Made by a program: the position numbers and the translations under genes | Shown: positions 50,001-58,195 of the stretch, piece after piece | Layout: each line of letters starts with the position of its first letter | Numbering within the stretch: the stretch's first letter is position 1 | Origin: Microbacteriaceae bacterium VKM Ac-2854 | GTDB lineage: Bacteria; Actinomycetota; Actinomycetes; Actinomycetales; Microbacteriaceae | DNA length: 64,000 nt | Direction of reading: 5' to 3' | Assembly: GCA_013205085.1 (NCBI GenBank) | Contig: JABMLH010000009.1 | Location: 97,310 to 161,309 of the forward strand | Notes under the pieces: generated by a model | Seen by the model: only the letters and a program-made list of their open reading frames with translations | The model's database searches: none | What the model was told of the DNA's origin: nothing

Positions 50001-51699
50001 CGCCGCCACGGCCGAGACGGTCGCCGAACACCTCGCGGAGCTGATCGCGGCCAAGCGCGTGCTGCGGTTCTCGCACGCCGGCGCCGAGCGCTACGCGGCC
50101 ATGGAGGATGCGTCGCGGCTGCGCGACGCGCTCGGCGTGCCGCTGCCGATCGGCGTGCCGGATGCGTTCATCGACCCGGTCCGTGATCCGCTCGGCGACC
50201 TGGTCAGCCGCTACGCGCGCACGCACGGCCCCTTCACCGCGCAGGCCGTGGCCGCCCGATTCGGACTCGGCTCGGCCGTGGTGAACGGCACGCTGCGCCG
50301 ACTCTCCGGCGAGCGCCGCGTGGTCGAGGGCGAGTTCCGCCCCACCGGAACGGGCACCGAGTGGTGCGACACCGAGGTGCTGCGCCGGCTGCGGTCGCGC
50401 TCGCTCGCCGCGCTGCGCAAGGAGGTCGAGCCGGTCGATGCCGCGACCTACGGCCGCTTCCTGCCGACCTGGCAGCACGTCGGCGGCACCCTGCGCGGCA
50501 TCGACGCGGTCGCCTCGGTGATCGATCAGCTCGCCGGCGCGCCCATCCCCGCCTCCGCCTGGGAGACGCTGGTGCTGCCGGCGCGGGTGCGCGACTACTC
50601 CCCCGCGATGCTCGACGAGCTCACCGCGACCGGTGAGGTGCTCTGGGCCGGCGCCGGCTCGCTGCCCGGCAACGACGGCTGGGTCAGCCTGCACCTGGCC
50701 GACACCGCGCACCTCACGCTGCCGGTGCCCGCCCCCGACGCGACGCCGCTGACGGAGTTGCAGCGCGAGATCGTCGCTGCGCTCGGCTCGGGCGGCGGCT
50801 ACTTCTTCCGCCAGCTCAGCGACGCGGTCGGCTCGACGGATGACGCGCAGCTGGTGGATGCGCTCTGGCAGCTGGTCTGGGCGGGGCTCGTCAGCAACGA
50901 CACGCTCGCGCCGCTGCGCACGTTGATCGGAGCGAGCGGCGGCTCCCACCGCCAACCGCGCCAGCCCGCCCGAGCCCGACTGCCCCGTGGGCGCACCTTC
51001 GCCCGGCCGAGCATGGTCACCCGCACCGGCCCGCCGACCGCGGGCGGACGCTGGTCGATCGTGCCGCTGGCCGAGACGGATGCGACCATCCGTGGCCACG
51101 CGCTCGGCGAGACGCTGCTGGAGCGTTACGGCGTCGTCACCCGCGGCTCCGTTCAGGCCGAAGGCGTCCTCGGCGGCTTCGCGCTCGCCTACAAGGTGCT
51201 CAGCGGCTTCGAGCAACAGGGCAAGGCGCGGCGCGGCTACTTCATCGAGAAGCTCGGCGCCGCCCAATTCGGCACCGCCGGTAGCGTCGACCGGATGCGC
51301 GCGTTCGTCCGCACGGACGACACGGACGACCGCCGGCCCCGCCCGGTGCTGGCCCTCGCGGCCACGGACCCGGCGAACCCGTTCGGCGCGGCGCTGCCGT
51401 GGCCTGCCGGCGAGGGTCACCGCCCCGGCCGCAAGGCGGGGGCATTGGTCGCGATCGTCGACGGCGAGCTGGCCGTCTACCTGGAGCGCGGCGGCAAGAC
51501 GGCGCTCACCTTCAACGCCGACGAGACGGTTCTGGCCGACGCCGCCGGTGCATTCGCTCAGCTGGTGCGCTCGCGCGGGGTCGAGAAGCTCACGGTGGAG
51601 AAGGTCGACGGGGCGTTCTCGCTCGGCACCCCGTTCGGCGACGCGTTGACGGCGGCGGGCTTCGTGGCGAATCCGCGCGGCCTGCGGATGCGGGCGTAG
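47053..51699 (+). CDS. lhr: Large ATP-dependent DNA helicase Lhr
   Basis: 1548 aa, full length for actinobacterial Lhr. The helicase core has VAPTGSGKTLSAFLWAIDRL (Walker A), VIVDEVHAVAATKRGAH (DEVH box), GLSATVRPREEV and ALQRVGRAGHQVGETSRG. Winged-helix and long C-terminal Lhr modules follow. Family members are 3'-5' helicases acting on RNA:DNA hybrids and DNA repair intermediates. CAGGAT ends 6 nt before the ATG. Its gene is followed after 3 bp by nei, as lhr-nei is in Mycobacterium tuberculosis (Rv3296-Rv3297). Confidence 0.96.
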   Translation: MAEILDRFSPATREWFAGAFPEPTAAQLGAWTAISSGQHALVVAPTGSGKTLSAFLWAIDRLVALPRPENPLHRTRVLYVSPLKALGVDVERNLRAPLVGVTQTAKRLAESGIGAEPAVVTVGVRSGDTSSADRRMLAKTPPDILITTPESLYLMLTSAARETLKGVETVIVDEVHAVAATKRGAHLAVSLERLDALLTKPVQRIGLSATVRPREEVARFLAGRAPVSIVAPTSTKKWELRVIVPIEDMSELGAAPPQEGSTSGPSGPQNGSIWPHVEESIVDRILEQKSTIVFANSRRLAERLTARLNEIYAERSQPAEEPVPAEQPVLVGRAPAALMGAAGQTSGSGQSAPGTDPLLARAHHGSVSKEQRALIEDDLKSGRLRCVVATSSLELGIDMGAVDLVVQVETPPSVASALQRVGRAGHQVGETSRGVFYPKHRADLLHSAVATERMTAGLIESIAVPANPLDILAQQTVAATALEPLDVDDWFDTVRRSAPFVGLPRSAYEATLDLLAGRYPSDQFAELRPRLVWDRDENTLTGRPGAQRLAVTSGGTIPDRGLFGVFMVGEPGSTGNRVGELDEEMVYESRVGDVFALGATSWRIQEITYDRVIVTPAFGEPGRLPFWKGDSQGRPAELGEAIGAFTREIAGAKPADARARATAAGLDTFAANNLLSFLDEQRIATGQIPDDRTLVLERFRDELGDWRLVLHSPYGMQVHAPWALAVGARVRERHGIDGACMASDDGIVVRIPDTEAEPPGAELFLFERDELEQLVTTEVGGSALFASRFRECAARALLLPRYNPGKRSPLWQQRQRAAQLLDVAREYPTFPIILETVRECLQDVYDLPALMRLASRLDNRELRILEADTPNASPFARSMLFGYVAAFMYEGDSPLAERRAAALSVDAALLGELLGRAELRELLDPSVLERTEQELQRTAADRRLRGLEGVADLVRILGPLTAEEIGLRLVNGDVTSADTAAAPAATAETVAEHLAELIAAKRVLRFSHAGAERYAAMEDASRLRDALGVPLPIGVPDAFIDPVRDPLGDLVSRYARTHGPFTAQAVAARFGLGSAVVNGTLRRLSGERRVVEGEFRPTGTGTEWCDTEVLRRLRSRSLAALRKEVEPVDAATYGRFLPTWQHVGGTLRGIDAVASVIDQLAGAPIPASAWETLVLPARVRDYSPAMLDELTATGEVLWAGAGSLPGNDGWVSLHLADTAHLTLPVPAPDATPLTELQREIVAALGSGGGYFFRQLSDAVGSTDDAQLVDALWQLVWAGLVSNDTLAPLRTLIGASGGSHRQPRQPARARLPRGRTFARPSMVTRTGPPTAGGRWSIVPLAETDATIRGHALGETLLERYGVVTRGSVQAEGVLGGFALAYKVLSGFEQQGKARRGYFIEKLGAAQFGTAGSVDRMRAFVRTDDTDDRRPRPVLALAATDPANPFGAALPWPAGEGHRPGRKAGALVAIVDGELAVYLERGGKTALTFNADETVLADAAGAFAQLVRSRGVEKLTVEKVDGAFSLGTPFGDALTAAGFVANPRGLRMRA

Positions 51700-51702
51700 C
51701 GG

Positions 51703-52488
51703 ATGCCCGAGGGAGACACCGTCTACCGGGCGGCCAACAACCTCGCCGCCGCGCTCGACGGCGAAGTCCTGACCCGCTGCGACGTGCGAGTGCCGAAATA
51801 CGCGACCGTCGATCTGACCGGCGAGCGGATGGACTCCGTGGTGCCGCGAGGCAAGCACCTGCTGATGCGCGTGGGCGACTACCTCATCCACTCGCACCTG
51901 AAGATGGAGGGCAGCTGGCACCTGTACCCGCGCGAGCCCGCGCCGAAGTGGCGCCGACCCGCGTTCCAGGCCCGGATCATCCTGGAGACCGAGCAGTGGC
52001 AGGCCGTCGGCTTCGAGCTGGGCACGCTGGAGATTCTGCGCCGCAGTGAGGAGGATGATGCCGTCGGTTACCTCGGCCCCGACCTGCTCGGCCCGGGCTG
52101 GGATCCGGACGAGGCACTGCGGCGACTCTCCGCCGACCCCGCCCGACCGATCGGGCTCGCGCTGCTCGATCAGCGCATCCTCGCCGGGCTCGGCAACGTC
52201 TACCGGGCCGAACTGTGCTTCTTGCGCGGTGTGCTGCCGACGCGCGCGGTCGGCGAATCCGGCGACCTCGCCCGCACGATCGCGCTCGCGCATCGGATGA
52301 TCACGGCGAACAAGGACCGCACCGAACGCACCACGACGGGCAACCTCCGGCCGGGTCAGCAGCTCTGGGTCTACGGCCGCGAGGGCAGGCCGTGCCGGCG
52401 CTGCGGAACCCGGATCCGCTCGGGCGAGCTGGGCGACGACGCCATGCAGTTGCGGGTCACCTACTTCTGCCCACGCTGCCAGAGCTGA
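51703..52488 (+). CDS. nei: Endonuclease VIII-type DNA glycosylase
   Basis: 261 aa Fpg/Nei family glycosylase-lyase that excises oxidised bases. The catalytic N-terminus is MPEGDTVYRAANNL (Pro2 nucleophile, Glu3). The H2TH region includes LLDQRILAGLGNVYRAELCF, and the zinc finger is CRRCGTRI...TYFCPRCQ. Second-class actinobacterial Nei proteins look like this. ATG 51703 starts 3 bp after the lhr stop without its own ribosome site, so translation probably depends on lhr. Confidence 0.93.
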   Translation: MPEGDTVYRAANNLAAALDGEVLTRCDVRVPKYATVDLTGERMDSVVPRGKHLLMRVGDYLIHSHLKMEGSWHLYPREPAPKWRRPAFQARIILETEQWQAVGFELGTLEILRRSEEDDAVGYLGPDLLGPGWDPDEALRRLSADPARPIGLALLDQRILAGLGNVYRAELCFLRGVLPTRAVGESGDLARTIALAHRMITANKDRTERTTTGNLRPGQQLWVYGREGRPCRRCGTRIRSGELGDDAMQLRVTYFCPRCQS

Positions 52489-52538
52489 GGCGCGGGTGAT
52501 CGAAGGCTCGGTTCACGCCCGTCGCTAGGCTCGACACC

Positions 52539-52982
52539 ATGGCCGATCAGGGAGCACTCGCAACCGAATTCGCGGAGGCGGAGCAGAGCCCGGGCTTGCA
52601 GCTCTGGCGCGTGACGAACCGGTGGCAGGCGCGGATGCGCTCGACGCTCAAGCCGCTCGGACTCACCCACGTGCAGTTCGTCCTGCTCGCCTCACTCACG
52701 TACCTCGACGAGGCCGAGGTGACCCAGGCCGAACTCGCAGCCCACGCGGGGACGGATCCGATGATGACCTCGCAGGTGCTGCGCGCCCTGGAGGCGCTCG
52801 AGTTGATCCGCCGCGATCCGCATCCGCACGACCGGCGGGCCCGGCTGCTCGTCGCCACCGCGGCGGGCGTCGAACGGGCGAACCGAGCCGTCGCCGCGGT
52901 CGAGGCGGCGGATCGGGAGTTCTTCGCGTCCCTCGGCAGTGACGGTCCGCGCTTCGCGGAGCTGCTCGGCCGGCTGCGTTGA
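52539..52982 (+). CDS. MarR-type transcriptional regulator
   Basis: 147 aa. The winged helix spans VTQAELAAHAGTDPMMTSQV (recognition helix), then LELIRRDPHPHDRRARLLVA with the typical D-R wing. The N-terminal helices (GLQLWRVTNRWQARMRSTLK) form the dimer base. TAGGCT ends 7 nt before the ATG. No gene on either side looks like an obvious target. Confidence 0.88.
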   Translation: MADQGALATEFAEAEQSPGLQLWRVTNRWQARMRSTLKPLGLTHVQFVLLASLTYLDEAEVTQAELAAHAGTDPMMTSQVLRALEALELIRRDPHPHDRRARLLVATAAGVERANRAVAAVEAADREFFASLGSDGPRFAELLGRLR

Positions 52983-53076
52983 TCCGTCCTGGCCGCAGGA
53001 GGAACGCGCCCGATCCGGATCGATGCCCCCTGTCCTTCCTGTACGCCGCCGTTTCACCTGGCCGCAGGACGAACGC

Positions 53077-53499
53077 CTACCCGCGCGGGTACGCCTGCAG
53101 AGTGTGGGCGTAACTCTGCTGCAGGATGCGGCGCAGCACCTCGAGGTCGACGGTCGCCAGCCGGTTCAGGTACAGGCAGCCCTTGCCCACCGAGTGCGCC
53201 CCGAGCGCAGCGAGCTCGGCCTGATGCCGGTCGACCCCGTCGGCCAGGTAGATCGAGATCTTCGCGCCCTTCGGGGCGAAGCCGAGCACGACCGCGTCGC
53301 CCTCGCGGCCGGTCTCGTAGACGTAGTGGTAGCTGCCGAAGCCGATGATGCTCGGCCCCCACAGCACCGGCGGCTCACCGGTGATCGCCGTCATCTCGGC
53401 GATCAGGGAGCGGGCATCCGCCGCGCGGGTCGGCGGCAGCGCGGAGACGAACGCGTCGATGTCGGCGCTGGTGGGCTTGGTCTTGGCTTCGTCGCTCAT
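53077..53499 (-). CDS. DUF1801 protein
   Basis: 140 aa. PTSADIDAFVSALPPTRAAD, VLWGPSIIGFGSYHYVYETG, VLGFAPKGAKISIYLADG and KGCLYLNRLATVDLEVLRRI match the DUF1801/YdhG-like family of iron- or stress-linked proteins of unknown function. CAGAAT ends 6 nt before ATG 53499. Lies between MarR and a quinone-reductase-like gene. Confidence 0.88.
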   Translation of the reverse strand: MSDEAKTKPTSADIDAFVSALPPTRAADARSLIAEMTAITGEPPVLWGPSIIGFGSYHYVYETGREGDAVVLGFAPKGAKISIYLADGVDRHQAELAALGAHSVGKGCLYLNRLATVDLEVLRRILQQSYAHTLQAYPRG

Positions 53500-53588
53500 G
53501 CCGACATTCTGCCGCGAGCGCGGGGCGCCGACGCGCCCGCGACGGCGTTCCTCGAAGCTCGCCTGCCGCTGCAACTACGCCGCTGCAC

Positions 53589-54605
53589 CTACTCCGGCTG
53601 CACGTCGATCAGCACCTTGCCGACGACGCCTGCCTCGACGGCCGCGTGCGCGCCCGCGGTGTCGGCGAGCGGGAATCGGTGCACCGGCAGCCCGGCCGCG
53701 TCGCCGACCGGTAGCGCGCCGTCGATCAGCGCCGCGGTGATGTCCGCCGCGGCGTGACGCAGGGCGGCCTCGCCCACGGTGTAGAGCAGGATGAACTGGT
53801 ACCGCGCGTTCAGCCCCATGTTCGGGCGGATGGCGATCGGAGCGGCCTCGCCGCCGTCATCCGCGTACATGGCGACCACACCGCGGGTGGCGAGGATCTT
53901 CGCGTCGAGCTCGGCGTTGTGCGCGATCGAGACCTCGACGACGATCTCGACGCCGTTCGGCGCGATCCGGCGGATCCGCTCGGCTGCATCCGGTTCGCGG
54001 TAGACGACGACGTGCTGAGCTCCCGCCGCGGCCGCGAGCCGGGCCTTCTCGGCTCCGCTCACGGTGGCGATCACCGTGGCTCCGGCCCACACGGCGAGCT
54101 GGATCGCGGCGTGGCCGACCGCGCCGGCGCCACCCGCGACGAGGACCGTGCGACCCGCGAGCGCGCCCGGCGCGAGGCGCGCCGGGCCGTCCTCATGCAC
54201 GGTGAGCGCCCGGTGCGCCGTCATCGCGGGCACGCCGAGCGAGGCGGCGACATCCCAGTCGACGTCGGCGGGGAGCACGACCGCCCGATCGGCGGGCACC
54301 ACCGTGAACTCCTGCGCGGTGCCGGTGGGTCGCTGGTGGGCGGCGAGGTGGATCCAGACCCGGTCGCCCACGGCCAGCCCCGCCACGCCGTCGCCGAGAG
54401 CGTCGACGAGTCCGGCCCCGTCCTGGTTCGGGGTGACCTCGGCGAAGGCGGGAGCAGCGGCACGGCGCGACTTCCAGTCGGTCGGATTGACTCCCGAGAC
54501 GATCACCCGGATGCGCACCTCGCCGGGGCCAGGTTGCGGCAGCTCGCGATCCACGAGTTCGAGGACGGACGGTTCACCGGTGACGCGGTACACGATCGAT
54601 CTCAT
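53589..54605 (-). CDS. Zinc-independent NADPH:quinone reductase-like dehydrogenase
   Basis: 338 aa medium-chain dehydrogenase. The catalytic-domain start is VYRVTGEPSVLELVDRELPQ, with GVNPTDWKSRRAAAP typical of quinone oxidoreductases; the NADP site is VLVAGGAGAVGHAAIQLAVW. There is no zinc cysteine cluster. It is divergent from the PadR operon and could be regulated with it. ATG 54605 has no clear ribosome site. Confidence 0.88.
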   Translation of the reverse strand: MRSIVYRVTGEPSVLELVDRELPQPGPGEVRIRVIVSGVNPTDWKSRRAAAPAFAEVTPNQDGAGLVDALGDGVAGLAVGDRVWIHLAAHQRPTGTAQEFTVVPADRAVVLPADVDWDVAASLGVPAMTAHRALTVHEDGPARLAPGALAGRTVLVAGGAGAVGHAAIQLAVWAGATVIATVSGAEKARLAAAAGAQHVVVYREPDAAERIRRIAPNGVEIVVEVSIAHNAELDAKILATRGVVAMYADDGGEAAPIAIRPNMGLNARYQFILLYTVGEAALRHAAADITAALIDGALPVGDAAGLPVHRFPLADTAGAHAAVEAGVVGKVLIDVQPE

Positions 54606-54689
54606 ACCGAGGGCAACCGAGCGGCGCACGACGCCATTCCCGCCCGAAGCGCACGGGGCGACGGAGGAGGCGCCTCGGAATAGCCGACT

Positions 54690-54727
54690 ACTTGGTCTTG
54701 CCAAGTACCGGTACTCAGCGTTACTGT
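54690..54727 (+). promoter_or_regulatory. Promoter and candidate PadR operator
   Basis: TTGCCA (54698-54703) and TACTGT (54722-54727) are 18 bp apart. Two palindromes overlap it: ACTTGG-N5-CCAAGT (54690-54706) covering the -35, and the perfect GTACCGGTAC (54705-54714) in the spacer. A PadR dimer sitting here would block its own operon; the divergent quinone-reductase gene could share control. Confidence 0.55.
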
Positions 54728-54766
54728 GTACCAGTAGTCAGCAACACCGAGTAGATGGAACCGAGC

Positions 54767-55114
54767 ATGGCCAATCAGATGACGGAGATGCTCAAGGGGA
54801 CCCTGGAGGGCATCGTCCTCGCGGTCCTCGCCGACCGACCGGCCTACGGCTACGAGATCACCGTGCGCCTGCGCGAGCAGGGTTTCGCCGATCTCGTCGA
54901 GGGCACCGTCTACGCCCTCCTGGTCCGAATCGAGCAGCGCGGATTCGCGGATGTGACGAAGGTGCCGTCCGAGAAGGGTCCACCGCGCAAGGTCTACGCC
55001 CTGAACGCCCAGGGCAGGGAGCAGCTCGCCGAGTTCTGGCGCTCCTGGAGCTTCCTCGCCGAACACATCGAGAAACTCCGCCCCACCGACACACCAACCG
55101 AAGGAGAGAACTGA
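54767..55114 (+). CDS. PadR-type transcriptional regulator
   Basis: 115 aa. MTEMLKGTLEGIVLAVLADR then PAYGYEITVRLREQGF and EGTVYALLVRIEQRGFADVT form the PadR winged helix. ATG 54767 (MANQMTEML) is preferred to one four codons earlier by family habit. First gene of an operon with DUF1048, an ABC ATPase and a permease, a common self-regulated exporter arrangement in Gram-positives. Confidence 0.9.
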   Translation: MANQMTEMLKGTLEGIVLAVLADRPAYGYEITVRLREQGFADLVEGTVYALLVRIEQRGFADVTKVPSEKGPPRKVYALNAQGREQLAEFWRSWSFLAEHIEKLRPTDTPTEGEN

Positions 55115-55115
55115 C

Positions 55116-55475
55116 ATGGTCGCCACCTGGATCGAGAAGCTCACCGGCTCGCTCGAGCAGAAGAAGCAGTACAAGCACGACAAGGGCCGCATCGACGCGT
55201 TGCCCGAGCCGTACGCCACCGTCGGCAAGGCGATGCACCGCTACCTGATGTACTACGGCGGCGTCGTCGACGGCGAGACGATGGTCACGATGTTCGGCGA
55301 CCTGGCCGATCTCTTCGACCGCGCCGCCACCGACGGCACCCCGGTGCGCGAGATCGTCGGCACCGATCCCGTCGAGTTCGCCGAGACCTTCGCCCAGGCC
55401 TACGCGGGCCGGCAGTGGATCGACGCCGAACGCGCCCGCCTGCTCAAGGCGGTCGAGGAGGCGGAACACTCATGA
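55116..55475 (+). CDS. DUF1048 protein
   Basis: 119 aa. KLTGSLEQKKQYKHDKGRID, LPEPYATVGKAMHRYLMYYG and EFAETFAQAYAGRQWIDAER match the helical DUF1048 family, regularly encoded between PadR regulators and ABC exporters. Its role is unknown. It starts 1 bp after padR and overlaps the ATPase start by 4 bp. Confidence 0.9.
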   Translation: MVATWIEKLTGSLEQKKQYKHDKGRIDALPEPYATVGKAMHRYLMYYGGVVDGETMVTMFGDLADLFDRAATDGTPVREIVGTDPVEFAETFAQAYAGRQWIDAERARLLKAVEEAEHS

Positions 55476-56257
55476 GCACCGCCGCCATCGAGGTCCGCGG
55501 TCTCGAGAAGTCGTTCGCCGATCAGCGCGTGCTGCGCGGCGTCGACCTCGTCGTCGAGGCGGGCACCATCGTGGCCCTGCTCGGCTCCAACGGAGCGGGC
55601 AAGACCACGCTGGTGCGCATCCTCGCCACGCTCCTCACCGCCGACGCGGGCACCGCCTCGGTGCACGGCTTCGACGTCGCGGCGGAGGCCCCCGAGGTGC
55701 GCGACTCGATCAGCTTGACCGGGCAGTTCGCGGCGGTCGACGAGGTGCTGACCGGGCGCGAGAACCTCGTGCTGATCGCCCGGCTGCGTCACCTGAAGAA
55801 CCCGGGCGCCGTCGCGGACGAGCTGCTCGCCCGCTTCGCGCTCACCGACGCCGGCGCGCGCAAGGCCGGCACCTACTCAGGCGGGATGCGGCGCCGACTC
55901 GACATCGCGATGAGCCTGATCGGCGAGCCACCGGTCATCTTCCTCGACGAGCCGACGACGGGCCTGGACCCCCAGGCCCGCGCCGAGGTCTGGCAGACGG
56001 TGCAACGGCTCGCCAGCGGCGGCACCACCGTTCTGCTCACCACGCAGTACCTCGATGAGGCCGAGCAACTCGCCGACCGCATCGCGATCCTGCACGAGGG
56101 AGTCATCATCCAGAGCGGCACCCTCGCCGACCTCAAGCGACTCCTGCCGGCCGCGAAGGTCGAGTACGTCGAGAAGCAGCCCTCACTGGAGGACGTCTTC
56201 CTGGCGCTGGTCGGTAACGGCTCAGCTCACGAGAGACACCAGAGAAAGGAATCCTGA
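55472..56257 (+). CDS. DrrA-like ABC exporter ATPase
   Basis: 261 aa. Walker A GSNGAGKTT, Q-loop SLTGQFAAVDEVLTG, signature YSGGMRRRLDIAMSLIG, Walker B VIFLDEPTTGLDP and the H-loop region LLTTQYLDEAEQLADRIAIL are those of the daunorubicin-resistance (DrrA) group of drug or lipid exporters. The last codons overlap the permease start by 1 bp (TGATG). Confidence 0.93.
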   Translation: MSTAAIEVRGLEKSFADQRVLRGVDLVVEAGTIVALLGSNGAGKTTLVRILATLLTADAGTASVHGFDVAAEAPEVRDSISLTGQFAAVDEVLTGRENLVLIARLRHLKNPGAVADELLARFALTDAGARKAGTYSGGMRRRLDIAMSLIGEPPVIFLDEPTTGLDPQARAEVWQTVQRLASGGTTVLLTTQYLDEAEQLADRIAILHEGVIIQSGTLADLKRLLPAAKVEYVEKQPSLEDVFLALVGNGSAHERHQRKES

Positions 56258-57021
56258 TGACCAGCCACGCTCTGGGCGACACCGCCGTCCTGACCGGCCG
56301 CTCGCTCCGCCACATCCTGCGCAGCCCCGACACCATCATCACCACCGCCGTCACGCCGGTCGCTCTGATGCTGCTGTTCGTCTTCGTCCTCGGCGGCGCC
56401 ATCCAGACGGGCGCGAGCGGCTCGTACATCGACTACCTGCTCCCCGGCATCCTGCTGATCACGATCGCCTCGGGAATCGCGTACACCTCCTACCGGCTGT
56501 TCCTGGACCTGCAGGGCGGCATCGTGGAGCGCTTCCAGTCGATGCCGATCGCGCGACCGAGTGTGCTCTGGGCGCACGTGTTCACCTCCCTCGCCGCGAA
56601 CCTCGCCTCGGTGGCGATCGTGGTCGGCGTCGCGCTGATCTTCGGATTCCGTACCGGCGCCTCCGTCGTGGCCTGGTTCGCCGTGGCCGGCATCCTGACC
56701 CTGTTCACGCTCGCGCTGACCTGGGTCGCCGTGATCGCGGGGCTGACGGCCAAGACCGTCGACGGTGCCAGCGCGTTCAGCTACCCGCTGATCTTCCTGC
56801 CCTTCATCAGCTCGGCGTTCGTGCCCACCGCGTCGATGCCCGGGCCGGTCGCCTGGTTCGCCGAGAACCAGCCGGTCACGGCGATCGTGGACACGATCCG
56901 GGCGCTGCTGGCCGGCACGCCGGTCGGCACCGAGATCTGGATCGCCCTCGCCTGGCTGGTGGGCATCCTCCTCGTCGCGTACCTCGCCGCGACCCGCCTG
57001 TACCGCCGCCGCGCGCGGTGA
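56257..57021 (+). CDS. ABC-2 type exporter permease
   Basis: 254 aa with six membrane helices. The pattern ALMLLFVFVLGGAIQTG, YIDYLLPGILLITIASG, GGIVERFQSMPIARPSVLWA and late WFAENQPVTAIVDTIRALLA is that of DrrB-type ABC-2 permeases. It pairs with the upstream ATPase to export an unknown hydrophobic compound, probably under PadR control. Confidence 0.92.
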   Translation: MTSHALGDTAVLTGRSLRHILRSPDTIITTAVTPVALMLLFVFVLGGAIQTGASGSYIDYLLPGILLITIASGIAYTSYRLFLDLQGGIVERFQSMPIARPSVLWAHVFTSLAANLASVAIVVGVALIFGFRTGASVVAWFAVAGILTLFTLALTWVAVIAGLTAKTVDGASAFSYPLIFLPFISSAFVPTASMPGPVAWFAENQPVTAIVDTIRALLAGTPVGTEIWIALAWLVGILLVAYLAATRLYRRRAR

Positions 57022-57052
57022 CCCCGCCCCGTCTCGTGAGACGAGGCGTGCC

Positions 57053-58087
57053 CTACGGACGCGGCGGGCCGGTCGAGCCGCGGACCATCAGCCGGGTGGG
57101 CAGCTCGCGGGTCGGCAGCACGCGAGTCGGGTCCACGGGCAGCCGGCCCTCGATGACGTCGACCAGAGCGACGACGGCCGCGGCGGCCATCGCGCGGATC
57201 GGTTGACGCACGGTGGTCAGCGGCGGCGAGGCGAAGCGGGCCTCGAACAGGTCGTCGAAGCCGACGACGCTCACGTCGTCGGGAACGCGCAGGCCGGCAT
57301 CCGTCGCCGCCTGGATCACACCGTTCGCCAGAGCATCCGATTCCGCGAACACGGCGAGCGGACGCCCGGGCACCAGCTGCGCGGCGATCGCCGAGCGCGC
57401 CGAGGCCGCCGACCACTCCGCGCGAACCACCTCGACGCTCGCGCCCGGAGCGAACTCCGCCACGGCCGCTCGGAAACCGTCCAATCGAGCCCGGCCGAAC
57501 CGGAACAGCGGCTCGGCCATCAGCGCCACGAACCGGCGATGCCCGAGACCGGCGAGGTGCGCGCCCGCGTCGTAGCCGCCGCGCGCGTTGCTCGAACTCA
57601 CGCTCGGGATGCCCGGAGGCGGGTCGCCGCGCGGATCCATCAGCACCACGGGCACGCCGGCCTCGGCGAGCGAACGCAATTGACTCGTGGTGGGGCGGAT
57701 CAGCCCGACGACGACGCCGCGCGAGGCACGCGCACTCACCCGGGCCGGCCAGTCCTCGGCCGGATCCTCGCGCTCGGGCGTCAGCACCAGGTCGTAACCG
57801 CGCGCCGCCGCGGCCGAGAGCGCACCGGCGGTGACCTCATCGGCCCACGGATCGTCGAAGTGGCCCAGCGCGAGTTCGAGCAGGTTGCCGGCCCGCGAGC
57901 GCGGTCGGCCGCGGGCCTCACCGGCGCGGCGGTAGCCGAGTTCGAGCGCGGCGGACTGGATGCGCTCGCGGGTCGCGGCCGACACCTCGCCGCGGCCGGA
58001 GAGCACCCGTGAGACGACGGACGCGGAGCTGCCGGCGGCCGCGGCGACGTCGGCCAGCGTGACACGACGAACGGAGGGATCGGGCAC
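57053..58087 (-). CDS. LacI-type regulator of the ThuA/Gfo-Idh-MocA operon
   Basis: 344 aa. The N-terminal LacI helix-turn-helix is VTLADVAAAAGSSASVVSRV then LSGRGEVSAATRERI, followed by a periplasmic-binding-like sugar domain and the late VPDDVSVVGFDDLFEARF. The start is GTG 58087, with AAAAAT ending 7 nt before it. Divergent from the operon at 58196, so it should sense a sugar derivative handled by those enzymes. Confidence 0.9.
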   Translation of the reverse strand: MPDPSVRRVTLADVAAAAGSSASVVSRVLSGRGEVSAATRERIQSAALELGYRRAGEARGRPRSRAGNLLELALGHFDDPWADEVTAGALSAAAARGYDLVLTPEREDPAEDWPARVSARASRGVVVGLIRPTTSQLRSLAEAGVPVVLMDPRGDPPPGIPSVSSSNARGGYDAGAHLAGLGHRRFVALMAEPLFRFGRARLDGFRAAVAEFAPGASVEVVRAEWSAASARSAIAAQLVPGRPLAVFAESDALANGVIQAATDAGLRVPDDVSVVGFDDLFEARFASPPLTTVRQPIRAMAAAAVVALVDVIEGRLPVDPTRVLPTRELPTRLMVRGSTGPPRP

Positions 58088-58111
58088 GCGGCCTATTTTT
58101 GCGCACTTTTC

Positions 58112-58129
58112 TAGGATCGGCGCTCGAGC
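58112..58129 (+). promoter_or_regulatory. Candidate -10 and LacI-type operator
   Basis: TAGGAT (58112-58117) is followed by the perfect palindrome GCTCGAGC (58122-58129) with a CG centre, as in LacI-family operators. It lies at the expected transcription start of the operon beginning at 58196. No -35 box was recognised. Confidence 0.4.
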
Positions 58130-58195
58130 TGCGGCAAGGTGGTGCCCGACCGATCAGCGACGATCCCGTCGGCGCCCGTCCGAACCAGGAGCACC

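Noticed and set aside
47674..52293. A reading frame of over 1500 codons opposite lhr and nei
   Set aside because: Antisense shadow of two well-supported genes.
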